A stretch of DNA of 64,000 nt from Acidobacteriota bacterium (lineage in GTDB: Bacteria; Acidobacteriota; Blastocatellia; Pyrinomonadales; Pyrinomonadaceae): the NCBI GenBank assembly GCA_023436495.1, contig JAEZIT010000055.1:1-64000 (forward strand), in the 5' to 3' direction. Position 1 is the first letter of the stretch; every line of letters begins with the position of its first letter. Under the pieces are notes generated by a model. It worked only from the letters and a program-made list of their open reading frames with translations. It was not told the DNA's origin and made no database searches. The translations under genes were made by a program, and so were the position numbers. This document shows, piece by piece, positions 1 through 9,456 of the stretch.

Positions 1-456
1 GTCGTGAAGCGCGCGGCGCTTGCTGTTGGAAAAAAACACGGCAATATCGGCCAAACCCCAGATCGTCATCAGAACCATCACGCCGGTAAGCGGCGGATCG
101 CTTGCCGTCGAGACCGGTGCCATCAGCGCAGGCACCAGAGCGGCAAAGGCGAAAACTATTTGCGGCAGGTCGCGCAAAACCGCGTGACGTAATTTTATAG
201 GGGTTTCGTCGGGCTGAAGTATCTTGACATTCATCAGCATCTTGCCGACGGTCTGCCCGAAACGCGCGTTCATCAGGACGAAATAAAGGATGCTGGCGAT
301 GTTCAGGCCGAACGCCACGTTGCGAATATAACCTTCGTCCGTGATGCCGTCGGTGATGAGTTCGCCGACGATCGCAAGCGGCAGCAGAAGGACAGTGTCC
401 AGGACGAGTGCGAAGAGCCGCGGCGCGAATGTTTGAAATTTGGGGTCAGACTGCAT
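1..456 (-). CDS. RDD family membrane protein (3' end cut by window)
   Basis: This reading frame starts at an ATG at 456 and runs off the left window edge, so only 152 N-terminal residues are visible. The start of the protein carries the family signature PRLFALVLDT (Arg and Asp of the RDD motif) followed by a hydrophobic helix. A second helix with RFGQTVGKMLMNVKI, the typical RDD loop, comes next. A third hydrophobic stretch ends in NSKRRALHD, the usual conserved Arg/Asp near the C-terminus, so little is missing. RDD proteins are small multi-pass inner-membrane proteins, some linked to ion transport, with no firm general function. Only three bases separate it from the upstream GH15 stop codon, so it is the third gene of a TlpA-GH15-RDD operon. 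Confidence 0.8.
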   Translation of the reverse strand, partial: MQSDPKFQTFAPRLFALVLDTVLLLPLAIVGELITDGITDEGYIRNVAFGLNIASILYFVLMNARFGQTVGKMLMNVKILQPDETPIKLRHAVLRDLPQIVFAFAALVPALMAPVSTASDPPLTGVMVLMTIWGLADIAVFFSNSKRRALHD

Positions 457-459
457 TGT

Positions 460-2397
460 TCAGGATAGCTCCCGGTATTTTCGAATGTAATTTGCGGCCG
501 CCGCGACGAACGTCGAATGCGACCATGTCAGCGGCGACACCGATACGGGAGCACCGTTCGTCGGGTCGATCTGTTCGGCGAGGACGCCGGACGGAAGAGC
601 GTTGTCCATGACCCATTCCATAATCTTTGCCGCCGGTTCGAGGCCGGCACGGTCCTTCGCGGCGGCGATGTAATATTCGGCAAGCCAAAGCGAGCAAATG
701 ATCCAGGGATTACCCGTAACCTCCTGCGAAACACGCATATAGCCGTCGTTTTCGTAACGGGCGATGCCGCCGCCGGCCGCGAGTTTCGTTTCGATGGCGC
801 GCATCGAATTGACGACCATTTCATCGTCCGGAGCGAAGCAGCCGAAGTAAAAGGTCCCGAAGATCGAGGCGTCCACGGTCGGGTCGGGCTCGTAATGGTC
901 GTCGCCGTGGAATTGCAGCGAACGCAAAAAACGCCCGTGTTTTGTGCTGTACAGGTGCGCACGCATCGCTTCGGTTATGCCGTCCGCCACGCCGTCGTAT
1001 TTTTCCGCCAGCTCTTTTTCGGCGAACAGACGCGCAAAACGCGCTGCCGCACGAAGCCCCGCGATCACGGTCGAACAGGTGAACGTGTGGATGCCGCGGC
1101 GGTCTTCCCAAAGGTTCCAGCTGGGTTTGGGCAGGCCGAGGCCGGGATGAATGAACTCCGCCATAAAATCGGCACATTTTACGATCAGGCCGCGATAGAC
1201 CCGGTGCGCGAAATCGATATCACGATTTATCTCGTAATGCTGCCACAATGCCCATAGGACGAGGCCGGTCTCGTCTTCCTGGATCGGGACGAGCTGCCGT
1301 TTGCCGTAAACGTCCCAAGCCGCGTGCCAGCCGGAAGCGACCGTGCCGTCGGGGTTGTATTTCTGAAGAAAGTAGCCGTCCGGGTGCGCTATCTTGCGGC
1401 AAAAATCGAAGAACGCGCGGGTTATGTCCGGATAGCCCGCGAGGTCGAGAGCATTGGCGACGAGGGCGCCGTCGCGGGTCCATAGATAGCTGTAATGATC
1501 GGTCGCGCGGTGGGTCACGTCGGAATCGTTCGCCGCGAGGATCGCGCCGTCGTCATCGGTCTGGGTATTTACGATGAGCAGGGAGCGTTTATAGAAATCT
1601 ACGGCTTTGTCGGACAGGCCCGTGAAGTCCGTATCGTTCTTGTTCACCCAGACGCGCCAGTAATTTTCGGTGTATTCCAGGTATTTTTCGGGCCGGCGGT
1701 CGAGGACCTGGCGATTAAGGGCAGCGACGTCGGCGTGCGAGGTGCCGGCGGCGATCCAGTAGAAGAATTCGTGGACGCTATCCGCGTTAAGCGTAAAATG
1801 GACGCCGATCGTAGAATCGACGGAGCCTTCAGTGATCGCGCCGGGGACGAGTTCGCCGTCCTCGGCATCGCGCCACGTGCCTTCCTGGTCGCGGAACGCC
1901 TTGCGGCCCGTCGCGAAAGAATCGAAATGCGGTTCGGTATTTATGAGGAAATAGCGATGCTTTTTGTAATGGATGAGCGAAAAGGTGTTGGGGTCGTAAA
2001 ACGCCGTGTCGCCGACCTTGTTCTCGTAGATCCTGAAGTCGTGATGGAGAAAGACCCGCACATCGCGGCGCGTGTTCGAGAGGTCGCGGACGCTTATCTT
2101 TCTCAGGAAAATATTTTCGTGGCTGGCGACGGTGTCGCTGCAGCGGATCTCGACCGCCAATTCGCCGTTGGTGAGCACGACGTCGGTCACAAGCGTTTCC
2201 GGCAAATAGCGGAGTTCGCGGGACCAGCCGTCGGAAAAGACCCATGAGAACCGGCCGTCGATCCAGATCCCAAATCGAAACGGAAATCCTTCGGTGTGGT
2301 TTTCCTGGCCGACGTGCGGAAAATAGATATCGCGGATCTGGTAGTATTCGTCGAATGTGACGAGCAATCGGCCGTTCCCGACCGGGATATCACGCAT
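460..2397 (-). CDS. Glycoside hydrolase family 15 (glucoamylase-like) protein
   Basis: A 645-residue protein with the two-part layout of prokaryotic GH15 enzymes: an N-terminal beta-sandwich (about 1-250) and an alpha/alpha barrel (about 270-645). Family motifs in the barrel are YSYLWTRDGA near residue 305, NLWEDRRGIHTFT near 430 (containing the probable general-acid Glu) and LAEQIDP near 610 (probable general-base Glu). There is no signal peptide, so it probably acts in the cytoplasm on alpha-linked glucose polymers or disaccharides such as trehalose. The substrate cannot be read from the sequence. It starts at ATG 2397, 32 bases after the TlpA-like gene. A glgC gene at 24 kb shows that glycogen is made, but the two genes are not linked. 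Confidence 0.9.
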   Translation of the reverse strand: MRDIPVGNGRLLVTFDEYYQIRDIYFPHVGQENHTEGFPFRFGIWIDGRFSWVFSDGWSRELRYLPETLVTDVVLTNGELAVEIRCSDTVASHENIFLRKISVRDLSNTRRDVRVFLHHDFRIYENKVGDTAFYDPNTFSLIHYKKHRYFLINTEPHFDSFATGRKAFRDQEGTWRDAEDGELVPGAITEGSVDSTIGVHFTLNADSVHEFFYWIAAGTSHADVAALNRQVLDRRPEKYLEYTENYWRVWVNKNDTDFTGLSDKAVDFYKRSLLIVNTQTDDDGAILAANDSDVTHRATDHYSYLWTRDGALVANALDLAGYPDITRAFFDFCRKIAHPDGYFLQKYNPDGTVASGWHAAWDVYGKRQLVPIQEDETGLVLWALWQHYEINRDIDFAHRVYRGLIVKCADFMAEFIHPGLGLPKPSWNLWEDRRGIHTFTCSTVIAGLRAAARFARLFAEKELAEKYDGVADGITEAMRAHLYSTKHGRFLRSLQFHGDDHYEPDPTVDASIFGTFYFGCFAPDDEMVVNSMRAIETKLAAGGGIARYENDGYMRVSQEVTGNPWIICSLWLAEYYIAAAKDRAGLEPAAKIMEWVMDNALPSGVLAEQIDPTNGAPVSVSPLTWSHSTFVAAAANYIRKYRELS

Positions 2398-2429
2398 AGA
2401 AATTCAGGACCGCTCTCGTCATGCCTTTG

Positions 2430-3008
2430 TTATTTACCAGAAACGGCGCGTTCGACCGCGGCGTCGAGCTGTACTTTAATACGGTCGTCAAAACCGACTA
2501 TTTTGCGGACAAGCTGTCCGTTTCGGTCGAAGATCGCCGTCTGCGGGATCGCGGATTCATTGCCGAATATGTAGCGAACGAGCGCATCTTCGGGATACGC
2601 GAGCGGATAGGAGATCTTCAGGCGTTCCTTGAATTCCGGCACTTTGGGCTGGTCTTCTTCGCCGCCGACGTGCATCCCGATTATCTGCAGATTTTCCGGC
2701 CCGTATTTGGCCTGCAGCTCGTTCAAATGGGGAATTTCTTCGAGGCACGGTTTACAGTATGTCGCCCAAAAATCGAGTACGACGACCTTTCCCTGGAGGT
2801 CGGCGAGCTTCTGGTCGGCGCCGTCGAAGCCGGTCCAGCTCATTTTTTCGACAGGCTTGAGCGGCACGCCGGGCTGCGGGACGTCGTTGATGGAAATCGC
2901 CTGATTTCCGATAGATACGGGCGCGGCCGCCGGGCGGCAGCCCGCTACGGCAAATACGGCCAGGGTCACAATTAAAAGATTGGGAACGCGCATAAAGGTC
3001 TGAATCAT
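2430..3008 (-). CDS. TlpA/ResA-like thioredoxin-fold lipoprotein
   Basis: A 192-residue redoxin. The N-terminus is a lipoprotein signal: a hydrophobic stretch ends in the lipobox VAGC with the acylated Cys at residue 24 (19 if the second ATG at 2993 is used). The thioredoxin-like domain follows with VVLDFWATYCKPCLEEIP, whose CKPC is the redox-active pair, and a later cis-Pro region (SAIPQTAIFD). Such proteins sit outside the cytoplasmic membrane and reduce disulfides, often during cytochrome c maturation, or act as general thiol reductants. It is first in the operon with GH15 and RDD, and is divergent from the NifU-like gene 50 bases away. Neither start has a convincing ribosome-binding site. 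Confidence 0.85.
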   Translation of the reverse strand: MIQTFMRVPNLLIVTLAVFAVAGCRPAAAPVSIGNQAISINDVPQPGVPLKPVEKMSWTGFDGADQKLADLQGKVVVLDFWATYCKPCLEEIPHLNELQAKYGPENLQIIGMHVGGEEDQPKVPEFKERLKISYPLAYPEDALVRYIFGNESAIPQTAIFDRNGQLVRKIVGFDDRIKVQLDAAVERAVSGK

Positions 3009-3058
3009 TATTTTACACGAATTTGATTTTTATGACATTCGTGCTATTCGTGTAAGCC

Positions 3059-3640
3059 GTGAGCGAGTTCTATCCGCAAAAGATCACAGAGCGGCTTCGG
3101 AAGCCGAAATGCCGAGGAAGCATCGACGGCGCGAACGGCGTCGGTACGGATGCGAGTTTTGTGTGCGGGTGCTACGTCCGGTCATATTTGCGGATAGACC
3201 CGGAATCAAAGAAGATCGAGGCGGCGGGCTTTCGGACGAACGGCTGCGGGTTCATGGCGGCGGCGGCGGACGTGATCGCGGCGGATGCGGCCGGCAGGAA
3301 CCTGGCGGACCTGCATGGCTCGGACAGTGCGGAAGTACGTGAGAACGTGGAGGCTGAGCTTGGCGAATTTCCCGATGGCAGAGGACATTGCCTGGAGGTC
3401 CCGATCGCGGCTTTCCATGCGGCATTGGCCGATCACCGCGCCTTGATGATCGAGGAATTTCGCGGCGAACGCGCCCTGATCTGCACGTGTTTCGGGGTTT
3501 CCGAGGACACGATCGAGGCGGTAATCGCCGGCGGGCGGGCGCATTCGGTCGAGGACGTTACGCGTCTGTGCCGTGCGGGCGGCGGCTGCGGATCGTGCCG
3601 GATGCTGATCCAGGAAATGCTGGACCAGCACGTGGAATAG
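3059..3640 (+). CDS. NifU/IscU-type Fe-S scaffold fused to a BFD-like [2Fe-2S] domain
   Basis: A 193-residue protein from a GTG start. Residues 1-130 are an IscU/NifU N-terminal domain with the three scaffold cysteines in CGC (about 38-40), NGCGFMA (about 63) and GHC (about 108). Residues 138-193 form a bacterioferritin-associated-ferredoxin type domain with CTCFGV and CGSC, four cysteines for a [2Fe-2S] cluster. The order matches the first two thirds of nitrogenase NifU, and the C-terminal Nfu domain is absent. The scaffold Asp normally found two residues after the first Cys (CGD) is Cys here, which may alter cluster stability. No IscS/NifS gene lies nearby. The likely role is Fe-S cluster assembly in the cytoplasm. 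Confidence 0.85.
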   Translation: MSEFYPQKITERLRKPKCRGSIDGANGVGTDASFVCGCYVRSYLRIDPESKKIEAAGFRTNGCGFMAAAADVIAADAAGRNLADLHGSDSAEVRENVEAELGEFPDGRGHCLEVPIAAFHAALADHRALMIEEFRGERALICTCFGVSEDTIEAVIAGGRAHSVEDVTRLCRAGGGCGSCRMLIQEMLDQHVE

Positions 3641-3672
3641 GCGATCTGCCTCGTAAACAGAAGCGTCTGTTG

Positions 3673-3681
3673 TGCTATAAT
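3673..3681 (+). promoter_or_regulatory. Extended -10 promoter for the CBS-domain membrane protein gene
   Basis: TGCTATAAT, an extended -10 element (TG-N-TATAAT), lies 45 bases before the chosen start codon. The -35 region is poor (GTAAAC), as is common for extended -10 promoters. It sits in the gap after the NifU-like gene, so the next gene can be transcribed independently. Confidence 0.45.
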
Positions 3682-3726
3682 TTTCGAATTAACCGCGAGA
3701 GACCGCGGCAAATTTTAATTCAGGAG

Positions 3727-5196
3727 ATGAATTGCGGCCCGTTTGAATGGCCGAAAGTAGAGCTTCCCACTTTTGCGATGGACGACCCTGCCAGTTTTCC
3801 GTTACTGTTTTTCTTCGCTGAGGCTTCGACGGCGGCGATCGAAACGCCCGATCCGCTCTGGAGTTTCCTAAATATTTTACTCGTGATCTTCCTTGTTCTC
3901 GCGAACGGATTTTTCGTCGCGGCGGAATTTGCGTTGGTCGGCGTGCGCAAATCGCGTATCGAGATGAAAGCCGCCGAGGGCGAAAAGGCCTCGGTCCGGC
4001 TTTTGGATATGCTTAACCACCTGAACGCGTACATTTCCGCGACGCAGCTCGGGATCACGCTGGCTTCGCTTGGATTAGGATGGGTCGGAGAGCCCGCGGT
4101 CGCGAAGCTTTTGGACCCGGTACTATTATGGGTGGCCAACGAGACCGGGGCGTCATTTTTGGCGTCGGGCGCGGTGCTTCATACAATCTCGTTCGCGATC
4201 GCGTTCTCGTTCATCACGTTTCTTCATATCGTTTTCGGTGAACTTGCGCCGAAGACGATGGCGCTGGAGATGGCGGAGAAGGTATCGTACTTCGTCGCGG
4301 TGCCGCTCCAGCTATTCTATAAGGCATTCTATTATCCGATCAGAATGCTGGATTGGGCGGGAACGAAGACGGTACGCCTATTCGGCCTGCATCCGTCGGG
4401 CGAGCACGGTTCGAGCTATACGGAAGACGAGATACGCCAGTTGATCAAGGTGTCGCAGGAGAGCGGGCATCTGAACGAATCCGAACAGCGGCTGATCAAC
4501 CAGGTATTCGAGTTTTCCGACACGACGGTCAAAGAAGCAATGATCCCGCGGACCGAAATAGTCGCGATCCCGGTGACGTCGTCGCTCGAAGAGATCGCGC
4601 GGTCGTTTCGCCAGCATGGCTATTCGCGGCTGCCGGTTTACCGCAATTCGCTGGACGACATGGCCGGCGTGATACACAGCAAGGACCTGCTTAGCTACCT
4701 GATCAATCCGAAATCGTACAAGCTGGAACGCGTGCTGCAAAAGCCGATGTACGTTGTGGACACGGCGCGGCTTGAGGACGTCCTGAAGCAAATGCAGAAG
4801 GAGAAGTTCCATTTCGGATTTGTCGTCGATGAACACGGCGGGATCGAAGGAATAATAACGCTGGAAGACCTGCTGGAAGAGATCGTCGGGGACATATCGG
4901 ATGAGCACGACGAAGAGGTCAACGAACAGATCCGCGAACAGCCGGACGGGAGCTTCGTTCTGGACGGCGGGCTTGCCGTACGCGATTTGAACCGCAGGCT
5001 TGACCTGCATCTGCCGGTTTCCGAAGGATATACGACGATCGCAGGCTTTCTGTTGTCGGAAGCGGGCGAGATTCTTTCGGAAGGCGACACGGTGCCGTTC
5101 AACGGACATTCGTTCCGCGTCGAAAAGGTGCATAAACGCCGGATAACGCGGGTCAGGATGGAGGTCGCTCCGCCCGCGGCCGAGAGTGTTCAATAG
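3727..5196 (+). CDS. CNNM/CorC-type transporter: DUF21, two CBS domains and CorC/HlyC domain
   Basis: A 489-residue membrane protein. The DUF21 domain has about four hydrophobic helices between residues 40 and 205 with the hallmark NGFFVAAEFALV. A CBS pair follows (about 265-320 and 330-390, containing MIPRTEI and EHGGIEGIITLEDLLEEIVG), then a transporter-associated CorC/HlyC domain (about 400-475). The family covers magnesium and cobalt exporters and proteins annotated as hemolysins; the ion is not predictable here. The frame stays open back to 3388, but that part overlaps the NifU-like gene and looks non-coding. I place the start at ATG 3727, directly behind AGGAG at 3722-3726, which is tighter than ideal. 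ATG 3778 is the alternative. Confidence 0.9.
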   Translation: MNCGPFEWPKVELPTFAMDDPASFPLLFFFAEASTAAIETPDPLWSFLNILLVIFLVLANGFFVAAEFALVGVRKSRIEMKAAEGEKASVRLLDMLNHLNAYISATQLGITLASLGLGWVGEPAVAKLLDPVLLWVANETGASFLASGAVLHTISFAIAFSFITFLHIVFGELAPKTMALEMAEKVSYFVAVPLQLFYKAFYYPIRMLDWAGTKTVRLFGLHPSGEHGSSYTEDEIRQLIKVSQESGHLNESEQRLINQVFEFSDTTVKEAMIPRTEIVAIPVTSSLEEIARSFRQHGYSRLPVYRNSLDDMAGVIHSKDLLSYLINPKSYKLERVLQKPMYVVDTARLEDVLKQMQKEKFHFGFVVDEHGGIEGIITLEDLLEEIVGDISDEHDEEVNEQIREQPDGSFVLDGGLAVRDLNRRLDLHLPVSEGYTTIAGFLLSEAGEILSEGDTVPFNGHSFRVEKVHKRRITRVRMEVAPPAAESVQ

Positions 5197-5279
5197 CCGT
5201 CGTTGTTTTTGCGGCGTATCCAAGCTAAATTAAGGAATACAAAGGTTTTTAATCATTCATACCGGAGAAATTATATTAA

Positions 5280-6566
<1,287 letters not shown>

Positions 6567-6594
6567 ACCTTGGTCAAGATCCAAGTGAAATACG

Positions 6595-6627
6595 GCCCGG
6601 GCGGTCACACTTAGCCCGGGCTTTGCT
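6595..6627 (+). terminator. Possible terminator after eno
   Basis: Two copies of GCCCGGGC (6595-6602 and 6614-6621) can pair as an 8-bp GC stem with an 11-base loop. TTTGCTG follows, so the U-tract is short and termination may be partial. Each arm is itself palindromic. Confidence 0.5.
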
Positions 6628-6815
6628 GTGAGCGGGTCTCGTGCGGAAATGACGATTTTCGATAACTTCCGACCGTTCCGGCGCTCCAGTTCCGCCATGA
6701 TATAAAACTTGCCAAAAACCGCGATAATTCGGTTATAATATACCTGCCAACCGGTTCTCTTCCTACCCCGCGAGACACCGACGATCCGAGACCAAGTTAA
6801 TTCCGAAGTATTCAT

Positions 6816-8369
6816 ATGATTCCACACGACAAACGTCCACTTGCACTTATAATCCTTGACGGCTGGGGATTTTCTTCGAACACATCAGGGAATGCGATCG
6901 CGCAGGCGCATACGCCTTATTACGACGAGATCTGCAGGCAGTATCCAAATACTACGCTCGCAGCGGCCGGTGCACGGGTCGGTCTGCCGGCCGGTGCCGT
7001 GGGAAATGCGGAGGTCGGCCACCTGAACATCGGCGCCGGGCGGGTCGTCCAGACCGATATTGCGCGCATTAGCGACGCGATCCGAAGCGGGACGTTTTCG
7101 GAGAATGAGACGCTGCGTGCCGCATTCGGAAAAGCCCGATCGCGGTCGGCGGCAGTGCATTTTGTGGGTTTGCTAAGCGACGGCGGTGTTCATTCGTCGC
7201 AGGATTGCCTGTTCGCGCTTCTCAGGATGGCGAAGAAGGAAGGCCTGTCGGACGTTTTCATTCACGGATTTCTCGACGGCCGCGACGTTCAGCCGCGGAC
7301 GGCCGATATTTACGTCGAGGCGCTGGAAATAAAGATGGCCGACATAGGCATCGGGCGGATCGCTACGCTTTGCGGCCGATTTTTCGCGATGGACGGCAAC
7401 CACAATTGGGAGAGGACGGCGCGGGCGTACACGATGCTTGTTCATTCGGAAGGCGAACGTGCCTCGGACCCGCGGACGACTATCAGAAATTCATTCCTGC
7501 GCGGCATCTCCGATGAATTTATCGCACCGATCGTCCTGGAACGGGAGCCGGGAGTTCCGGTGGCGAGAGTGAAGGACGGCGACCTGGTCGTCTTCTTTAA
7601 TCACCGGCCGGACACGATGCGGCAGCTCGTGCGGTCACTCGCGGTTTCCGGCGGCGACAGTATAATGATGGCCGGCCGTCCGAACATCGATGTGGTTTGT
7701 CTGACCGAATATGACCATAGTTTTGGATTGCCGGTTGCGTTCGAACGTTCGGCGGAAGCGAACGTACTGGCACAGGTATTTGCCGATCACGGCCGGCGCG
7801 GCTTGCGCGTGACCGAGACCGGCCGAGTGCCGCATATCAATTATTTTCTGAACGGCGGTTCGGACCTGGACCTGGGGAACGAAGATCTTCAGGTGCTCGA
7901 TTCCGGAAGCTCCGCGAGCCATGAAACACATCCGGAGATGAGCAGCTTTAAGATCGCGGACAGCGTGATCCGCGGGCTGCGCGAAAATAGCGGCCGCTTT
8001 TTTGTTGTGAACATTCCGGGTGCGGGGATCATTGCCGAATCGGGGAACCTGGAAAAAACGATCGAAGCTGTGCAGTTTGTCGATACGTGCCTCGGCGGGA
8101 TCGTAGAAAAGATCCGCGAGGCGAACGGCATCGCGGTGATCACGTCGTCACACGGCAATTGCGAAGAGATTCATGACGGACGCTCGCCTGAGCCGAATTC
8201 TTATTCCACCGCCAACGATGTGCCGTTTCACATTGTGGACGACGCCGCTTATACAAAGGCATTGAGGGAAGGCGGAGCGCTGGAAGATGTCGCACCGACG
8301 ATCCTCGGTATTCTCGGGATCGAGAAACCTGCCGAGATGACCGGCAGCGACCTTCGAATAGCGAAATAG
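6816..8369 (+). CDS. 2,3-bisphosphoglycerate-independent phosphoglycerate mutase homologue with degenerate active site
   Basis: A 517-residue protein that aligns end to end with GpmI: LALIILDGWG at the N-terminus, GNAEVGHLNIGAGR, GLLSDGGVHS, HGFLDGRDV, and a C-terminal DVAPTILGILG and EMTG. Many catalytic positions are changed. The phosphorylated Ser of GNSEVGH is Ala (residue 66). The metal ligands Asp and His of the NPDMVGHSG-type motif are Gly and Glu (NIPGAGIIAESG). Asp of TADHGN is Ser (TSSHGN), and the His of AHTTNPVP is lost (YSTANDVP). The substrate Arg in FRPDR is Thr (HRPDT). The frame is intact and family-like elsewhere, so this appears to be a maintained non-mutase rather than a decaying gene. 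It lies downstream of eno, with a TATAAT at 6734-6739 suggesting its own promoter. It may be regulatory or have a changed reaction. Confidence 0.85.
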   Translation: MIPHDKRPLALIILDGWGFSSNTSGNAIAQAHTPYYDEICRQYPNTTLAAAGARVGLPAGAVGNAEVGHLNIGAGRVVQTDIARISDAIRSGTFSENETLRAAFGKARSRSAAVHFVGLLSDGGVHSSQDCLFALLRMAKKEGLSDVFIHGFLDGRDVQPRTADIYVEALEIKMADIGIGRIATLCGRFFAMDGNHNWERTARAYTMLVHSEGERASDPRTTIRNSFLRGISDEFIAPIVLEREPGVPVARVKDGDLVVFFNHRPDTMRQLVRSLAVSGGDSIMMAGRPNIDVVCLTEYDHSFGLPVAFERSAEANVLAQVFADHGRRGLRVTETGRVPHINYFLNGGSDLDLGNEDLQVLDSGSSASHETHPEMSSFKIADSVIRGLRENSGRFFVVNIPGAGIIAESGNLEKTIEAVQFVDTCLGGIVEKIREANGIAVITSSHGNCEEIHDGRSPEPNSYSTANDVPFHIVDDAAYTKALREGGALEDVAPTILGILGIEKPAEMTGSDLRIAK

Positions 8370-8375
8370 CGTGCG

Positions 8376-8570
8376 TCAGCGAAACAAGAAGCCCATAAAG
8401 AAAAATAACCAGAACAGGACCATAAGGACGAGCGGCAGGATCATCAGCAGCAGGCACCCAAGGTTTGCATAGCTCTCCTGGTCCCACGTATAGGGCGGCG
8501 GACAGTCGGGACAAAACTCCTTGTCCGCCAAATACGGTTTCTTGCATTTGGGACAGAGCTTTAACTCCAC
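8376..8570 (-). CDS. Small zinc-ribbon membrane protein
   Basis: A 64-residue protein from a GTG start at 8570. The first 24 residues hold two Cys pairs, CPKCKKPY and CPDCPPPY, a rubredoxin-like zinc-ribbon knuckle. The remaining half is one long hydrophobic stretch (about 36-64) able to form one or two membrane helices. It converges on the mutase homologue, with only six bases between the two stops. I do not recognise a named family. The paired Cys motifs and the clean hydrophobic tail favour a real gene. Confidence 0.6.
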   Translation of the reverse strand: MELKLCPKCKKPYLADKEFCPDCPPPYTWDQESYANLGCLLLMILPLVLMVLFWLFFFMGFLFR

Positions 8571-8651
8571 ACCTATAGAATACGGCTGCGCGGTCCGAAA
8601 ATAAAGATTTCCGGCGTGTTCTCGAACCGGAATGTAATATCGATCCCGCCT

Positions 8652-8680
8652 TTTTCAGTTCGGCCGTTTTTACATATAAT
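8652..8680 (+). promoter_or_regulatory. Candidate promoter for tdk
   Basis: TTTTCA, a 17-base spacer and a perfect TATAAT (8675-8680), 32 bases before the tdk ATG. The -35 matches poorly, but the same TTTTCA-N17-TATAAT arrangement precedes the SnoaL-like gene at 9352. Confidence 0.4.
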
Positions 8681-8712
8681 TGACTGTCACTTTATAAAAA
8701 CAGACATCAATT

Positions 8713-9330
8713 ATGGTTGAAGAGTTTGCGTTCGACAATACGGAAGAACGCCGTAAAAATAGGCAGAACGGGACAGGCTGGATCGAAGTAATAGTAGGTT
8801 CGATGTTTTCGGGCAAATCCGAAGAATTGATACGAAGGGTGCGCCGCGCTCAGATAGCGCGTCAGAAGGTCCAGGTATTCAAACCCCGTATCGACGACCG
8901 GTATTCGAAGGAAGAGATCGCATCGCATTCGGGCATGACGCACCTGTCAAAGCCCGTAATGACGGCCACGGAACTGCTCGAGCAAATAGAGCCGGACACG
9001 CAGGTCGTCGGCATCGACGAAGGTCAATTCTTCGACATGGGGCTGATCGATGCGGCAAACAAGCTCGCGGATTCGGGCAAGCGCGTTATAGTCGCGGGGC
9101 TCGATCAGGATTATACAGGAAAGCCGTTCGAGCCGATGCCGCAATTACTGTCCGTCGCGGAATTCATTACCAAAACACACGCGATCTGTGTCAAATGCGG
9201 CAACACCGCGAACTATTCGCAGCGGACCGTAGAATCGGAAGCGCGGGTCGAGGTCGGTGCGAGCGACAAGTATGAAGCACGCTGCCGAAAGTGTTTTATC
9301 CCTCATTCCGATTCGCCGACAGTAAATTAA
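8713..9330 (+). CDS. tdk: Thymidine kinase
   Basis: A 205-residue type II thymidine kinase, which phosphorylates thymidine with ATP in the salvage pathway. The P-loop is [11 protein letters not shown] (about 29-39). GIDEGQFFD (about 98-106) carries the catalytic Glu. The lasso region holds a structural zinc site of four cysteines, CVKCGN and CRKC. The N-terminus is about 20 residues longer than many homologues, and the start at ATG 8713 lacks a strong ribosome-binding site, so a shorter protein is possible. A second nucleoside gene, deoB, lies at 52 kb but is unlinked. Confidence 0.96.
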   Translation: MVEEFAFDNTEERRKNRQNGTGWIEVIVGSMFSGKSEELIRRVRRAQIARQKVQVFKPRIDDRYSKEEIASHSGMTHLSKPVMTATELLEQIEPDTQVVGIDEGQFFDMGLIDAANKLADSGKRVIVAGLDQDYTGKPFEPMPQLLSVAEFITKTHAICVKCGNTANYSQRTVESEARVEVGASDKYEARCRKCFIPHSDSPTVN

Positions 9331-9351
9331 TTCCAAGCGTAAAAATTTCGC

Positions 9352-9395
9352 TTTTCAGGTTCAGGGATCGGGATTATAATCAGGGTTCCGATCCC
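9352..9395 (+). promoter_or_regulatory. Promoter with flanking inverted repeat, SnoaL-like gene
   Basis: TTTTCA (9352-9357), 17 bases, then TATAAT (9375-9380). A perfect 8-bp inverted repeat, GGGATCGG (9364-9371) and CCGATCCC (9388-9395), brackets the -10 element. This placement suits a repressor operator, although it could also form a hairpin. Confidence 0.4.
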
Positions 9396-9456
9396 ATATT
9401 GTCCCTCCTTCTTGATAGTCTTCCGGGTTCTATTCGAATCCGGCAAAGAGGCAGAC

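Noticed and set aside
3388..3726. Upstream extension of the CBS-domain membrane protein frame
   Set aside because: Overlaps the NifU-like gene in another frame, rich in Arg and Gly, and precedes a good extended -10 promoter.
6816..8369. Idea that the mutase homologue is a sequencing artefact or pseudogene
   Set aside because: The frame is intact over 517 codons, and substitutions are confined to several separate catalytic motifs while structural motifs are kept.
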